From Methylomonas sp. LW13 (GTDB lineage Bacteria; Pseudomonadota; Gammaproteobacteria; Methylococcales; Methylomonadaceae), in contig NZ_CP033381.1 in NCBI RefSeq assembly GCF_016865255.1, positions 496,001-560,000 on the forward strand: 64,000 bases of DNA, given 5' to 3'. The position numbers and the translations under genes were made by a program. The notes below the pieces were generated by a model. That model did not search any database, had not been told where the DNA came from, and saw only the letters and a list, made by a program, of their open reading frames with translations. Positions 50,292 to 59,919 of the stretch are shown here, in pieces (within the stretch, counting starts at the first letter, position 1; every line of letters starts with the position of its first letter).

Positions 50292-52007
50292 ATGGCGACA
50301 GCACCCTCTAACATCCATTTCAGCGGCTTGGTCAAATGCCTGATTCAGAAAGGTTTGTTGACCGAGGAATCGGCGGCGACCTGTTTGCAGGAGGCGCAGA
50401 AGCGTAAACAAGCGTTTATCAGCTATTTGGTGGAACATAAGTATGCGGACAGCAAAACCGTGGCTACGCTGGCTTCGGCGGAGTTTGGTGTGCCGTTTTT
50501 CGATCTGGATGCCATAGACCCTTCATTCTTGCCGATCAAACTAGTCAGCGAGAAATTGATTCGCCAGCATCATGCCTTACCTTTATTCAAGCGCGGCAAC
50601 CGCTTGTTTGTCGCCACCGCCGATCCGACCAATTTTCAGGCGCTGGACGAGATCAAGTTTCATACCCGGCACAATACCGAAAATATTCTGGTTGAAGAAG
50701 ACAAGCTGATCCGCATGATAGACACGGCGCTGGAGGCTGCCGATACGTCGATGAAGGATCTGTTGGACGACGATCTGGACAATATCGATATTTCCGCAGG
50801 CGACGACAGCAAACCGGCCGACGAAGCAATAGGCTCGGATATTGATGACGCGCCTATCGTCCGTTTTGTGAACAAAATCCTGCTGGACTCGATCAAACGC
50901 GGCGTTTCGGATATACACCTGGAGCCTTTCGAGAAAAAGTTTCGTATCCGTTTTCGGGCCGACGGTATTTTATCGGAGGTGGCTAGTCCGCCGGTGGGCA
51001 TTGCCAACCGGATTATTTCTCGGCTGAAAGTCATGTCGAAAATGGACATTGCCGAACGGCGGGTGCCGCAGGACGGCCGGATCAAAATGCAGATTTCCAA
51101 GAACCGGGCCATCGATTTTCGGGTAAACACCTGCCCGACGTTGTTCGGTGAAAAAGTGGTAATGCGGATTCTCGATCCGACCAGTGCGCAAATTGGTATC
51201 GAGAAACTCGGCTTCGAACCCGAGCAGCAGAAAAATTTTCTGGAGGCGATCCACAAGCCTTACGGTATGGTGCTGGTTACCGGGCCGACCGGTAGCGGTA
51301 AAACCGTGTCGCTGTATACCGGGCTGAATATTCTGAACAGCATCGAAACCAATATTTCCACCGCCGAAGATCCCGTAGAGATCACCGTGGAAGGCATCAA
51401 CCAAGTCAATGTCAATCCCAAGGCCGGCCTGACCTTTGCCGAAGCGCTACGGGCGTTTTTGCGGCAAGACCCGGACATCATCATGGTTGGCGAGATTCGC
51501 GACCTGGAAACCGCCAGTATCGCGGTCAAGGCGGCGCAAACCGGTCACATGGTGTTGTCTACCTTGCATACCAATGATGCGCCGCAAACCATCAACCGTT
51601 TGGTGCAAATGGGCATAGAACCGTTCAATATTGTTTCGGCGGTGATTTTGATCATGGCGCAACGGCTGGCGCGGCGCTTATGCGAGCATTGTAAGCAAGA
51701 AGTTGATTATCCGGAAAGCACCTTGCTGTCGGCCGGGTTTAAGCAGGAGGAAATCGGTACGTTTAAAGTCTACGGTCCGGTGGGTTGCGAACATTGCAAT
51801 AACGGTTACAAGGGCAGGGTAGGGATCTACCAGGTAATGCCTATCACCGAAAAAATGCGTGCGCTGATTTTGAACGGCGGTAATTCCATGCAAATGGCGG
51901 AATTGTCGAAAAGTGAAGGAATCAACGATTTAAGAATGTCGGGGCTGTTAAAAATTAAGCAAGGCGTCACCTCGCTGCAAGAAATTGACCGGGTCACCAA
52001 GGAATAA
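50292..52007 (+). CDS. pilB: Type IV pilus assembly ATPase PilB
   Basis: 571 residues. The N-terminal MshEN/GSPII_E-type domain is followed by the ATPase with Walker A GPTGSGKTVSLYTG, an Asp box (TAEDPVEI), Walker B GEIRDLETA and a zinc-binding CEHCKQ...CEHCNNG pair. It powers pilus extension. The start lies about 200 bp after thiC. pilC follows after 2 bases. Confidence 0.96.
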   Translation: MATAPSNIHFSGLVKCLIQKGLLTEESAATCLQEAQKRKQAFISYLVEHKYADSKTVATLASAEFGVPFFDLDAIDPSFLPIKLVSEKLIRQHHALPLFKRGNRLFVATADPTNFQALDEIKFHTRHNTENILVEEDKLIRMIDTALEAADTSMKDLLDDDLDNIDISAGDDSKPADEAIGSDIDDAPIVRFVNKILLDSIKRGVSDIHLEPFEKKFRIRFRADGILSEVASPPVGIANRIISRLKVMSKMDIAERRVPQDGRIKMQISKNRAIDFRVNTCPTLFGEKVVMRILDPTSAQIGIEKLGFEPEQQKNFLEAIHKPYGMVLVTGPTGSGKTVSLYTGLNILNSIETNISTAEDPVEITVEGINQVNVNPKAGLTFAEALRAFLRQDPDIIMVGEIRDLETASIAVKAAQTGHMVLSTLHTNDAPQTINRLVQMGIEPFNIVSAVILIMAQRLARRLCEHCKQEVDYPESTLLSAGFKQEEIGTFKVYGPVGCEHCNNGYKGRVGIYQVMPITEKMRALILNGGNSMQMAELSKSEGINDLRMSGLLKIKQGVTSLQEIDRVTKE

Positions 52008-52009
52008 TC

Positions 52010-53227
52010 ATGGCAAAGCAAGACGAACAAATCGAGTTCAATTGGGACGGTTTCGATAGGCAAAACAAGAAAACCAAAGGCACCATCAGCGCCAAGAGCG
52101 AGGTCATTGCGCGCACCGAATTAAGGCGGATGGGCATTCGGGTCATCGGTATCAAAGCCAAGTCCAAGCCCTTGTTCGGTGCCAGAGTGCAGAAAATCAC
52201 GCCCGGCGACATCGCGGTGTTCGCCAGGCAGTTGGCGACTATGCTGGAGGCCGGGGTGCCGTTGGTGCAGTCATTCGACATTATCGGCAAGGGGCACGAC
52301 AACGCAAGCATGTCGGAAATGCTGTTATCGATAAAGGCCGACGTGGAGGGCGGCGACACCTTGGCGCAGGCCTTGAACCGTAAGCCACTGTATTTTGATG
52401 CGCTGTTCTGCAATTTGGTCGAAGCCGGCGAACATGCCGGGGTATTGGAAACTTTGCTCGACAAGATTGCCACCTACAAAGAAAAAACCGAATCGATCAA
52501 AAAGAAGGTTAAAAAAGCATTGACCTACCCGATTGCAGTGTTGGTCGTGGCGTTTATCGTCACCGCGATTTTGCTGATTTTCGTGGTGCCGGTGTTTGAG
52601 GATTTGTTTAAAGGCTTTGGCGCCGACCTACCGGCATTTACCCAATTTGTTATTGAGCTGTCGGCGTGGGTGCAGGAATGGTGGTGGGCGGTGATTGGCG
52701 TGATCGCCATTACCGCTTACGTGTTCAATTATTTTAAAAAGCGCTCGAAGGCGTTTAACCATTTTCTCGATAAAACTTTGCTGAAAATCCCGGTTGTCGG
52801 GATGATTCTGGAAAAATCGGCCATCGCTCGTTTTGCCAGAACACTGTCCACCATGTCTGCGGCTGGCGTACCCTTGGTTGAAGCACTGGTTTCGGTGGCA
52901 GGGGCTTGCGGCAATATTTTGTTCTACGAAGCGGTAATGGCTGTGCGCGACGACGTTTCCACCGGCCAGCAATTGAAATTTGCCTTGGAGACCACCGGCA
53001 TGTTTCCGAATATGGTGGTACAAATGGTGGCGATCGGCGAGGAGTCCGGTTCCATTGATGCGATGCTGGATAAAGTCGCGGACTTTTACGAAGAAGAGGT
53101 CGATAACCTGGTCGATAACCTGAGCAGTTTGATGGAGCCTATCATCATGGTGATCCTGGGCATTTTGGTCGGCGGTTTGATCGTCGCGATGTATCTGCCT
53201 ATCTTCAAGCTGGGCGCGGCTATTTAG
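52010..53227 (+). CDS. pilC: Type IV pilus inner-membrane platform protein PilC
   Basis: 405 residues with two GspF domains (FARQLATMLEAGVPLVQSFDII and FARTLSTMSAAGVPLVEALVSV) and three membrane segments, including a long one at the C-terminus. It forms the inner-membrane base on which PilB acts. It is placed between pilB and pilD as in Pseudomonas. Confidence 0.96.
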   Translation: MAKQDEQIEFNWDGFDRQNKKTKGTISAKSEVIARTELRRMGIRVIGIKAKSKPLFGARVQKITPGDIAVFARQLATMLEAGVPLVQSFDIIGKGHDNASMSEMLLSIKADVEGGDTLAQALNRKPLYFDALFCNLVEAGEHAGVLETLLDKIATYKEKTESIKKKVKKALTYPIAVLVVAFIVTAILLIFVVPVFEDLFKGFGADLPAFTQFVIELSAWVQEWWWAVIGVIAITAYVFNYFKKRSKAFNHFLDKTLLKIPVVGMILEKSAIARFARTLSTMSAAGVPLVEALVSVAGACGNILFYEAVMAVRDDVSTGQQLKFALETTGMFPNMVVQMVAIGEESGSIDAMLDKVADFYEEEVDNLVDNLSSLMEPIIMVILGILVGGLIVAMYLPIFKLGAAI

Positions 53228-53300
53228 TTTTGCTACTCCCCGGTACTCTTTATCGTTGCGCCGAGTGCCGGGGCCGAATTACGGATATTCTCTCTTCCCC

Positions 53301-54167
53301 ATGGTTTTTGCCACTCTACAACACTATCCGCTGTTTCTGATCAGCGTCGTTTGCGTGCTGGGCCTTCTGGTCGGCAGCTTCCTAAACGTGGTTATTTACC
53401 GTTTGCCGGTCATGATGCAGACGGGTTGGCGGCGCGAATGCCGAGAATATTTGCAGCTCCCGCAGGATGAAGCAAGCGAAGTGTTCAACCTGATGTTGCC
53501 GGCCTCGCATTGCCCGTCGTGCAAAACCGAAATCAAAGCCTATCAAAACATTCCGGTCATCAGTTACCTGTTGTTGGGCGGCAAATGCGCACATTGTGGG
53601 GTGAAAATCGCCATCCGTTACCCGCTTATCGAAGCGTTTACCGGTTTATGTTCGGCCGTGGTGGCTTGGCATTTCGGTTACGGTTGGGCTTTAGCGTTTG
53701 CATTACCTCTGACTTGGTGTTTGATCGCATTGAGTTTTATCGACATCGATCAGCAATTATTACCGGATTCGATCACGCTGCCGATGCTGTGGCTGGGCCT
53801 GTTGTTAAGCCTGTTTGATATATACACGAATAGCCACGACGCGATCATCGGTGCGGTGGCAGGCTATTTGAGCCTGTGGAGCGTTTATCAACTTTTTAAA
53901 TTGCTGACCGGCAAGGAAGGGATGGGGTATGGCGATTTCAAACTGCTGGCGCTGTTCGGTGCCTGGCTGGGCTGGCAATATCTGCCGCTGATTATTCTCC
54001 TGTCATCTTTGGTGGGCGCTGTCATCGGCATTGCGATGATCGTGTTCGGCAAACGCGATGCCGGCAAACCGATACCCTTCGGGCCTTATCTGGCCATGGC
54101 CGGCTGGCTGGCGATGTTGTTCGGGCCGGAGCTGAATGCCTTATATCTGCATAGTGCCGGTTTGTAG
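53301..54167 (+). CDS. pilD: Prepilin peptidase/methyltransferase PilD
   Basis: 288 residues from the ATG at 53301 (MVFATLQHYPLFL). The four-Cys zinc site is CPSCKTEIK...CAHCG, and the aspartic protease pair is in SFIDIDQQLLPD and GMGYGDFKLLA. It cuts and methylates pilins and type II secretion pseudopilins. coaE follows after 3 bases. Confidence 0.96.
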   Translation: MVFATLQHYPLFLISVVCVLGLLVGSFLNVVIYRLPVMMQTGWRRECREYLQLPQDEASEVFNLMLPASHCPSCKTEIKAYQNIPVISYLLLGGKCAHCGVKIAIRYPLIEAFTGLCSAVVAWHFGYGWALAFALPLTWCLIALSFIDIDQQLLPDSITLPMLWLGLLLSLFDIYTNSHDAIIGAVAGYLSLWSVYQLFKLLTGKEGMGYGDFKLLALFGAWLGWQYLPLIILLSSLVGAVIGIAMIVFGKRDAGKPIPFGPYLAMAGWLAMLFGPELNALYLHSAGL

Positions 54168-54170
54168 GCG

Positions 54171-54782
54171 ATGCTGAAGATTGGTCTGACGGGCGGCATA
54201 GGCAGCGGTAAATCCACGGTTTGCCGGTTGTTTGCCGAATTTGGCGTTCCGATTGTCGATGCAGATCTGATTGCCCGACAGTTGGTCGAGCCGGGGCAGC
54301 CTGTTCTGTCGCTGATCGCTAAATCTTTTGGGCAACAGATGCTTAACCAGGACGGTAGCTTGAATCGCGCCAGACTGCGCGATGCGGTATTCACTGATGC
54401 GGACAAAAAGCGTGAATTGGATGGCATCATGCATCCCTTGGTGTACGGGAAGATCGCGGAGGATGTCCGCGAGTTAACGGCCGACTATTGCATTATTGCC
54501 GTGCCGCTGCTGCTCGAGTCGAAAAATCCTTATGTCGTGGATCGGGTTTTATTGATCGATTGCCCGGTGGATTTGCAAATAGCACGGGTTACTGCGCGCG
54601 ATAAACTCACTCGCCAGCAAGTGCAAGCCATCATCGACAGTCAGATGTCGCGGCCAGAACGTTTAAGCAAAGCGGACGATGTCATCGAGAATATCGCCGG
54701 CCCGGAGCAACTTGCAGAACAGATTAAAAGACTGCACAATTCCTACACTTTATTAGCCACCGTCAGGACACAATCGGCTTGA
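54171..54782 (+). CDS. coaE: Dephospho-CoA kinase
   Basis: 203 residues. The P-loop is LTGGIGSGKST at the start, with VDADLIARQL and VPLLLESK downstream. It catalyses the last step of CoA synthesis. It overlaps zapD by four bases (TTGA). Confidence 0.96.
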   Translation: MLKIGLTGGIGSGKSTVCRLFAEFGVPIVDADLIARQLVEPGQPVLSLIAKSFGQQMLNQDGSLNRARLRDAVFTDADKKRELDGIMHPLVYGKIAEDVRELTADYCIIAVPLLLESKNPYVVDRVLLIDCPVDLQIARVTARDKLTRQQVQAIIDSQMSRPERLSKADDVIENIAGPEQLAEQIKRLHNSYTLLATVRTQSA

Positions 54783-55552
54783 ATACACAAACTATCTACG
54801 AATTCCCTCTCAATGAACGAATTCGGGTGTTTATGCGCTTGGAGCAACTCTTTCAACAGCTCAGTCACTTCATGTTGGGCGCTTCGGTCTTCGATAAACG
54901 CGCCGCCATTTCGGTTTTACTCGACATCTTGATGATCTTCAGCCGCAGCGACTTGAAATCCGAGTTGATCAAAGAGCTGGATAGACACACCAAAGTACTG
55001 AATCAACTGGCGCATAGCCATGGCGTTGATGATGAGAAATTGCAGGAAATACTGCTTGAGCTGAATCAAGCCAGCCGTAATTTGTATAGCGCCAACGGCA
55101 AAATTGGCATCAGCGTGATGGAAAGCGATTTGTTTCAAAGTATCTCGCAGCGCAACTCCATCCCCGGCGGCAGCTGTTCCTTCGATTTGCCGGCTTTTCA
55201 TTACTGGTTGGAGCAACACGAAGCCGAGCAGCAAAAAGACCTGGAGCGCTGGACCCAGCCGTTCGTGGACATACGGGTGGCGATCGATTTGATCCTGGGT
55301 TTTATTCGGCAAAGCAGCGTACCCACGCAGGAGCTTGCCAAAGCCGGGTTTTTCCAGTTAGCGCTGGACAATAAAAACCATCCGGTGCAATTGCTTCGAG
55401 TTGGCTTAGCGGCTGACACCCCGTGTTTTGCCGAAATCAGCGGCGGCAAGCATCGGTTCAGCATCCGGTTTATGAATCCATCGGTGGACGAAAACCGGCC
55501 CAGCCAGACGTTGGACGATATTGAATTTTCTTTGACCCGCTGCATGTTCTGA
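54779..55552 (+). CDS. zapD: Cell division protein ZapD
   Basis: 257 residues from a TTG overlapping the coaE stop. The N-terminus [21 protein letters not shown] is the ZapD (DUF1342) signature. It cross-links FtsZ filaments. The stop overlaps yacG by one base, giving the common order coaE-zapD-yacG. Confidence 0.94.
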   Translation: MNTQTIYEFPLNERIRVFMRLEQLFQQLSHFMLGASVFDKRAAISVLLDILMIFSRSDLKSELIKELDRHTKVLNQLAHSHGVDDEKLQEILLELNQASRNLYSANGKIGISVMESDLFQSISQRNSIPGGSCSFDLPAFHYWLEQHEAEQQKDLERWTQPFVDIRVAIDLILGFIRQSSVPTQELAKAGFFQLALDNKNHPVQLLRVGLAADTPCFAEISGGKHRFSIRFMNPSVDENRPSQTLDDIEFSLTRCMF

Positions 55553-55755
55553 TGACCGCGAATACCCCGACTATGGTGGCATGTCCCACTTGTCGCAAGC
55601 CGGTAGCCTGGATAGCCGCCGAACCATTCAAGCCGTTCTGTTCCGAACGTTGCAAATTGATCGATTTAGGCGATTGGGCTACCGAAGCCCATAAAATCCC
55701 CGGTCCGCCGCTGCTTGACGAAGACGGCGAAAATTCGGATTTCGAATCCTACTAA
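55552..55755 (+). CDS. yacG: DNA gyrase inhibitor YacG
   Basis: 67 residues. The zinc site is CPTCRKPV...CSERCK, followed by the [14 protein letters not shown] segment typical of the family. It binds GyrB. It is the last gene of the pil-coaE-zapD run and is convergent with the Nudix gene. Confidence 0.94.
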   Translation: MTANTPTMVACPTCRKPVAWIAAEPFKPFCSERCKLIDLGDWATEAHKIPGPPLLDEDGENSDFESY

Positions 55756-55771
55756 GCCGGATTTTATCCGG

Positions 55772-56716
55772 CTAATCTGTCGCTAAAAAGGTGCTGATGC
55801 CGGCTATGCCCTGAGCGCCGGCGGCTAGGGCTCGGTTCAGGTCGTGCCTCCCTAAACCCCCCAAGGCAAACACCGGTAAATTGATGTGCTCGAGCAGTTC
55901 GCTCAAAGCCTGCCAGCCTAGCGGCGTGGCGTCCGGATGGGATGCGGTCGCTTGGATGGGCGCTAAAACCGCAAAGTCCAGGCCCAGTGCTTCCGCGTGT
56001 TGCAGTTCATCAAGGTTATGGCAGGATGCCGCCACCCAGCGATAGCCGTTTGGCCGTTCATGACAAGCCAGCAAGGTGCGGCTGCTCAGGTGCAGGCCTT
56101 GCGCATGAACCGTATCGACAGGCAAGTCGGCGTTGACCAGCAAGCTAACCTGTTGCTGTCGGCAAAGCTGAGAAACTTGTTCGAAGACAGTTTGCAAATA
56201 GGTAATTGGTAAAGACTTGACGCGAAATTGCAGCAGCTTGACACCGTTTGCCAAAATCCGTTGGCAATTGCCTAGCGCTTCCGTCGCGCTGCGGCCTTCC
56301 AGGATGGCGTAATAATGCGGGAGTTGTGCGGCGGCGATAACCGGGATGTTGGCGGCCGGAAAGGTAAACTCCTGTAGTTGCCCGGCATCAACCCAGCGCA
56401 TTGCCTGGCCTTCGCAGCCTTTGGCCTGGCCGGCAAAAGCGGTGACATTCCAGACATCCAGCAACACCTGTCTGTCGCCGTAATCGTGGTTGATTTTGAT
56501 CAGCGGTGTTGCGGTTTCTACCTGAATACCAACTTCTTCCGCCAGCTCACGGGCTAGTGCTTGCTGTACCGGTTCATCTGTTTCCAGTTTGCCGCCTGGA
56601 AATTCCCACAAGCCGCCTTGATGCGCGTGTTTGGCGCGTTGGGTAATCAAAATCCTGCCGTCGCCGTCGCGGATTACGCCGACCGCGACATGCAGGCGCT
56701 GATTATTGCTTGACAT
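55772..56716 (-). CDS. Nudix hydrolase fused to a thiamine-phosphate-synthase-like domain
   Basis: 314 residues. The MutT-type half (1-130) carries the Nudix box GKLETDEPVQQALARELAEEVGI with its EExxE core. The second half (~140-310) has a TMP synthase fold (LQFRVKSLPITYL, VNADLPV, HLSSRTLL, FALGGLGRHDLNRALAAGAQGIAGI). It should clear 8-oxo-dGTP; whether the C-terminal domain is active is unknown. Such fusions occur next to argJ in other gammaproteobacteria. Confidence 0.92.
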   Translation of the reverse strand: MSSNNQRLHVAVGVIRDGDGRILITQRAKHAHQGGLWEFPGGKLETDEPVQQALARELAEEVGIQVETATPLIKINHDYGDRQVLLDVWNVTAFAGQAKGCEGQAMRWVDAGQLQEFTFPAANIPVIAAAQLPHYYAILEGRSATEALGNCQRILANGVKLLQFRVKSLPITYLQTVFEQVSQLCRQQQVSLLVNADLPVDTVHAQGLHLSSRTLLACHERPNGYRWVAASCHNLDELQHAEALGLDFAVLAPIQATASHPDATPLGWQALSELLEHINLPVFALGGLGRHDLNRALAAGAQGIAGISTFLATD

Positions 56717-56728
56717 ACTTTTAGCCGC

Positions 56729-57943
56729 TTAGGTACGGTATTCGGCGTTGATTTTCACGTAATCGTAGGAAAAGTCGCAAGTCAGCACTTCCTCGCTAAT
56801 CACGCCGCGTCCCAGTCTGACGGTGACAACGATTTCCTCCTGATTCATCACGCGCTGACCGTCTTGCTCGGTGTAAGAGCGGGCTCTGCCGCCGTTTTCG
56901 ACGATGCACACCGTGCCTAGGTAAATTTCGATTTTATCCAGATCCATGTTTTCGACCCCGGCCCGACCGATCGCCGCCAGAATCCGCCCCCAGTTAGGGT
57001 CGCTGGCGAAGAAGGCGGTTTTCACCAGGGGCGAATGGGCAATGGTTTTGGCGACTTGCACCGCCTCGGCGCTATCGCGGGCTTGCTCGACGACGATCCT
57101 CATCAGTTTGGTGGCCCCTTCGCCGTCGCGAATAATCAGTTCCGCCAGGCGTTTGCAAACTGTCATCACGGCTTCGGCGAAGGTCGCATACTCCGCGCTG
57201 TCGGCCAAAATTTCCGGGGCTGCGCTACTGCCGCTGGCTAATAGCACGCAAGCGTCGTTAGTCGAGGTGTCGCCGTCTACGGTAATACGATTAAAGGATT
57301 TTTCCGCTGCCGTGGACAAGCATTGTTGCAACAGCGATTGCTCGATACGGGCATCGGTAGCCACAAAACCCAGCATGGTGGCCATATTGGGTTGAATCAT
57401 GCCGGCGCCCTTGGAAATGCCGGTGATTGTCACCGGATGGCCGGCTATATTGATGACGACCGATGCGCCCTTGGGAAATGTATCGGTGGTCATGATCGCG
57501 CGCGCGGCTTTATCCCAATGTGCTTCAGACAAGTTTGCGACAGCGCTCGGCAATGCCGCCGTGAGTTTTTCCACCGGCAGCGGTTCGCCGATGACGCCAG
57601 TGGAGAAGGGCAAAACCTGTTGTGCCAAGGCCTCGACTTCGCCGGCCAGATTGGCGCAGCAGGCAAACGCATCTTGCAGACCTTGTTTACCGGTGCCGGC
57701 ATTGGCGTTGCCGGAATTGACCAGCAACCAGCGCGGATTTTGCGATAAGTGCGCTTTGGCGATATGTACCGGCGCCGCGCAAAAGGCATTTTGGGTAAAC
57801 ACCGCCGCGCAACTGCCGCCTTCCGCCATTTCTATTACTAAAATATCGTCGCGGACGGTTTGTTTGATGCCGGCATTGCAGGTGCCGAGTTTGATGCCGG
57901 GAACGGCATGCATGGTGGGGAAGTCGATTTGTCCTACTGCCAT
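56729..57943 (-). CDS. argJ: Bifunctional glutamate N-acetyltransferase/ornithine acetyltransferase ArgJ
   Basis: 404 residues. The self-cleavage site is in GAGMIQPNMATMLGF, where the Thr after the Ala becomes the nucleophile; VNSGNANAGTG and ASDPNWGRILAAIGRAG are typical flanking segments. It recycles the acetyl group in arginine synthesis. It lies 12 bases upstream of the Nudix gene on the same strand. Confidence 0.96.
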   Translation of the reverse strand: MAVGQIDFPTMHAVPGIKLGTCNAGIKQTVRDDILVIEMAEGGSCAAVFTQNAFCAAPVHIAKAHLSQNPRWLLVNSGNANAGTGKQGLQDAFACCANLAGEVEALAQQVLPFSTGVIGEPLPVEKLTAALPSAVANLSEAHWDKAARAIMTTDTFPKGASVVINIAGHPVTITGISKGAGMIQPNMATMLGFVATDARIEQSLLQQCLSTAAEKSFNRITVDGDTSTNDACVLLASGSSAAPEILADSAEYATFAEAVMTVCKRLAELIIRDGEGATKLMRIVVEQARDSAEAVQVAKTIAHSPLVKTAFFASDPNWGRILAAIGRAGVENMDLDKIEIYLGTVCIVENGGRARSYTEQDGQRVMNQEEIVVTVRLGRGVISEEVLTCDFSYDYVKINAEYRT

Positions 57944-57960
57944 TTTTGTAACCTGTTAAT

Positions 57961-58225
57961 TTGTGTCGCTAATGCGACGGCTTGATTTAACGTCGGGTCT
58001 CGGCCCGACAGCCGAGGTACTTTTCTTTGCTTGTCCAAAGAAAAGTACCCAAAAGAAAAGACACCCGGATGCCGCTTTAATCCTCCGCTCCTCGCTTTTG
58101 AACGGGGTTGCCGAAAGGGGCTTCCTGCCCCTTCGGCAACGTGCGGCATCCATGCCGCACCCCTTCGGGCTGATCCGTCCAAAAGCTCCGGTGCTCGGCG
58201 CGGCATACGGGACAAAACCATCCCG
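57961..58225. repeat. ~265-bp dispersed repeat, left copy (inverted pair)
   Basis: Starts TTGTGTCGCTAATGCGACGG, runs through TTGATTTAACGTCGGGTCTC and AAAAGCTCCGGTGCTCGGCG, and ends near CATACGGGACAAAACCATCC. The same order of segments occurs on the other strand at 59920-60186. Internal short inverted repeats, such as TACTTTTCTTTG/CAAAGAAAAGTA, suggest folding. No transposase is encoded. Confidence 0.85.
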
Positions 58226-58383
58226 TAATTTTGCAAGTAATTCACGCCCCAAAGCCTTTTATTTAACCCTCGTAGTGTGCATTAGCGATAGCGTAATGCA
58301 CCGAATAATCGAAGGCCAACATGCGGCGCAATACGGCTTCGCCTATTGACGCCCTACTGATTGCGCCTTACCGCGTTCATCTC

Positions 58384-58430
58384 ACCAAAAGCTGCGATGC
58401 TCGGCGCGGCATACGGGAGGAAAACCGTCC
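58384..58430. repeat. Partial third copy of the ~265-bp repeat
   Basis: CCAAAAGCTGCGATGCTCGG and CGCGGCATACGGGAGG match the last ~45 bp of the left copy in the same orientation. The stretch 58431-58540 also holds palindromic segments with GTAGGTCAGGG and TTCCCTGAC that resemble another dispersed repeat. Confidence 0.65.
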
Positions 58431-58540
58431 TGAACTTCAAGGAAATATCGGAAATATGTAGGGTATGCATTGCGCAACTACCAATATTTTACAGATTGTA
58501 GGTCAGGGTGCACGATAGCGTTCCCTGACACTTTGGTTTA

Positions 58541-58587
58541 AATTGTCACGTAACCGCTATCACCGCAACGTGACCTACCGGGCTTCG
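58541..58587. repeat. 47-bp direct repeat, copy a
   Basis: This has AATTGTCACGTAACCGCTAT and CAACGTGACCTACCGGGC. The same sequence with a few changes is at 59247-59293 in the same orientation, so the two copies bracket the orphan gene at 58623-59189. Confidence 0.75.
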
Positions 58588-58622
58588 TCTGCATTGCTTG
58601 CCTAAACAGTAGGGTTGAAATT

Positions 58623-59189
58623 TTAGGGGCTATCTTTACTAAAACTAGATTTAATAGAATTAACTAACCGATTACGTACCTCGGAACAATAATTAGCCGT
58701 TTCAATACGCGGATCATCCCTTTGGCATGATTTAAAAAATTCTAAATCACCGGCTTTCAATTCTTCTTCCGCCTTGCCTATATCACCATTGGCTTGGTAA
58801 TAAAAAGAGTTTATCCAGTGATCATCACCATCCCAATATTTCCAAACACAGGGCGAGAATGTTTTACATTGGACAGGCGTCGTTTTTGACAATAGATGTG
58901 CCTTTAATGCGTCGCTATACAGCCCAAGATCATAAAAAGCTGAAGCTTCTACTTCAAGAGAAGGCCCGTCAAGGAGCCCTTTACGCTTTAGTTTTTCCGC
59001 AATTTTAATTACCTTAATGGGTTGATTCTTTAAATGTAGTTTTACATGCTCTTTGACGCACCCATCTTGACTTAATTCATGTTGATTCATATGAATCAAT
59101 GCTTCGAAATCTGGGCGTTTGCATGGATAAGCTGTTGAGCTAACTGTAAATAACACTGAAAGCGATACAACTAATTTCCGACTAAACAT
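58623..59189 (-). CDS. AT-rich orphan exported protein
   Basis: 188 residues with a likely signal peptide (MFSRKLVVSLSVLFTVSSTAYPC). The mature part has seven Cys and two helix pairs that could be TPR-like (EASAFYDLGLYSDALKAHLL; FYYQANGDIGKAEEELKAGD). No family is recognised. Its base composition is clearly more AT-rich than the neighbours, and direct repeats stand on both sides, so recent acquisition is likely. Confidence 0.65.
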   Translation of the reverse strand: MFSRKLVVSLSVLFTVSSTAYPCKRPDFEALIHMNQHELSQDGCVKEHVKLHLKNQPIKVIKIAEKLKRKGLLDGPSLEVEASAFYDLGLYSDALKAHLLSKTTPVQCKTFSPCVWKYWDGDDHWINSFYYQANGDIGKAEEELKAGDLEFFKSCQRDDPRIETANYCSEVRNRLVNSIKSSFSKDSP

Positions 59190-59246
59190 ATATTTCTCTA
59201 ACTTTTGTTCATCATAAGGTACTTGATACGTGCCCTACAGGACTTT

Positions 59247-59293
59247 AATTGTTACATAACCGCTATCGCGGCAACGTGACCTACCGGGCTTCG
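59247..59293. repeat. 47-bp direct repeat, copy b
   Basis: This has AATTGTTACATAACCGCTAT and CAACGTGACCTACCGGGC. It is the partner of the copy at 58541-58587. Confidence 0.75.
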
Positions 59294-59345
59294 GGTGGCC
59301 GTGCGCAAGCGATGCGGAGTCTATTGCATCTGATCTCATGGCCTT

Positions 59346-59352
59346 GTTAGGC
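59346..59352. other. Integron-type core site remnant, inner
   Basis: On the minus strand GCCTAAC follows the GIY-YIG stop by five bases. Its inverse GTTAGGC stands five bases before that gene's start (59852-59858). This is the layout of an integron gene cassette, but a full attC partner site is not seen beyond 59346. Confidence 0.4.
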
Positions 59353-59357
59353 ACTTT

Positions 59358-59846
59358 CTACTTGGAAAAGCCAAAATCGGCTTCACTCTGCGTGATGTAA
59401 GCGCAAAACCTTCCTGTTCCACGATTCTCTGCTTTGTTCAACGGAAAATCATAAAGATCGAGCAAGAGCTGTTCTACGTACTTGGCTTTTCTGTTGGCGA
59501 TGTCAATAAATGTAAAATAGACGATATTTTCTTCGGTGAATCCCTTGCTGTTGGCGTGATCGAAGATTCGCTTTTTCACGAAACCTTTACCTACATAAAT
59601 CGCCCTAGCATGAAATCGATCATGCTTAGGACAATAATCGTTTTTCTCCCAAAGCAAATAGACGCCATCATTTTCTGAAATCGGCCACGCCCCATTTTTT
59701 AGATCATGGAAACCACAGAACCAGCCTAAATTCGAATGCGCTAAATCTTTCGCTGACACTTCGATTTGAGTTTCCTCCGAGATTATCTCATCGAATTCGC
59801 GGCCTTCCGCGCTACAGCAACAATCGCATCCTGTGTAACAAGTCAT
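59358..59846 (-). CDS. GIY-YIG nuclease-like protein
   Basis: 162 residues. A Cys-rich N-terminus (CYTGCDCCCS) may bind metal. The GIY-YIG core is DGVYLLWEKND...RAIYVGKGFVKKRIFDH, followed by a helix with Glu (KYVEQLLLDLYDFPLNK). The catalytic Tyr and Arg are present. The gene is tightly bracketed by GTTAGGC and GCCTAAC, so it may be a captured cassette. The target of the nuclease is not known. Confidence 0.75.
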   Translation of the reverse strand: MTCYTGCDCCCSAEGREFDEIISEETQIEVSAKDLAHSNLGWFCGFHDLKNGAWPISENDGVYLLWEKNDYCPKHDRFHARAIYVGKGFVKKRIFDHANSKGFTEENIVYFTFIDIANRKAKYVEQLLLDLYDFPLNKAENRGTGRFCAYITQSEADFGFSK

Positions 59847-59851
59847 ATTGC

Positions 59852-59858
59852 GCCTAAC
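59852..59858. other. Integron-type core site remnant, outer
   Basis: On the minus strand GTTAGGC lies five bases before the GIY-YIG ATG, as at the 5' end of an integrated cassette. Confidence 0.4.
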
Positions 59859-59919
59859 AAGTATTTAAATGGTTTCTGTATATCGTCCAGTGTTCGCATA
59901 TAAATCGTTCATTTCTGTC

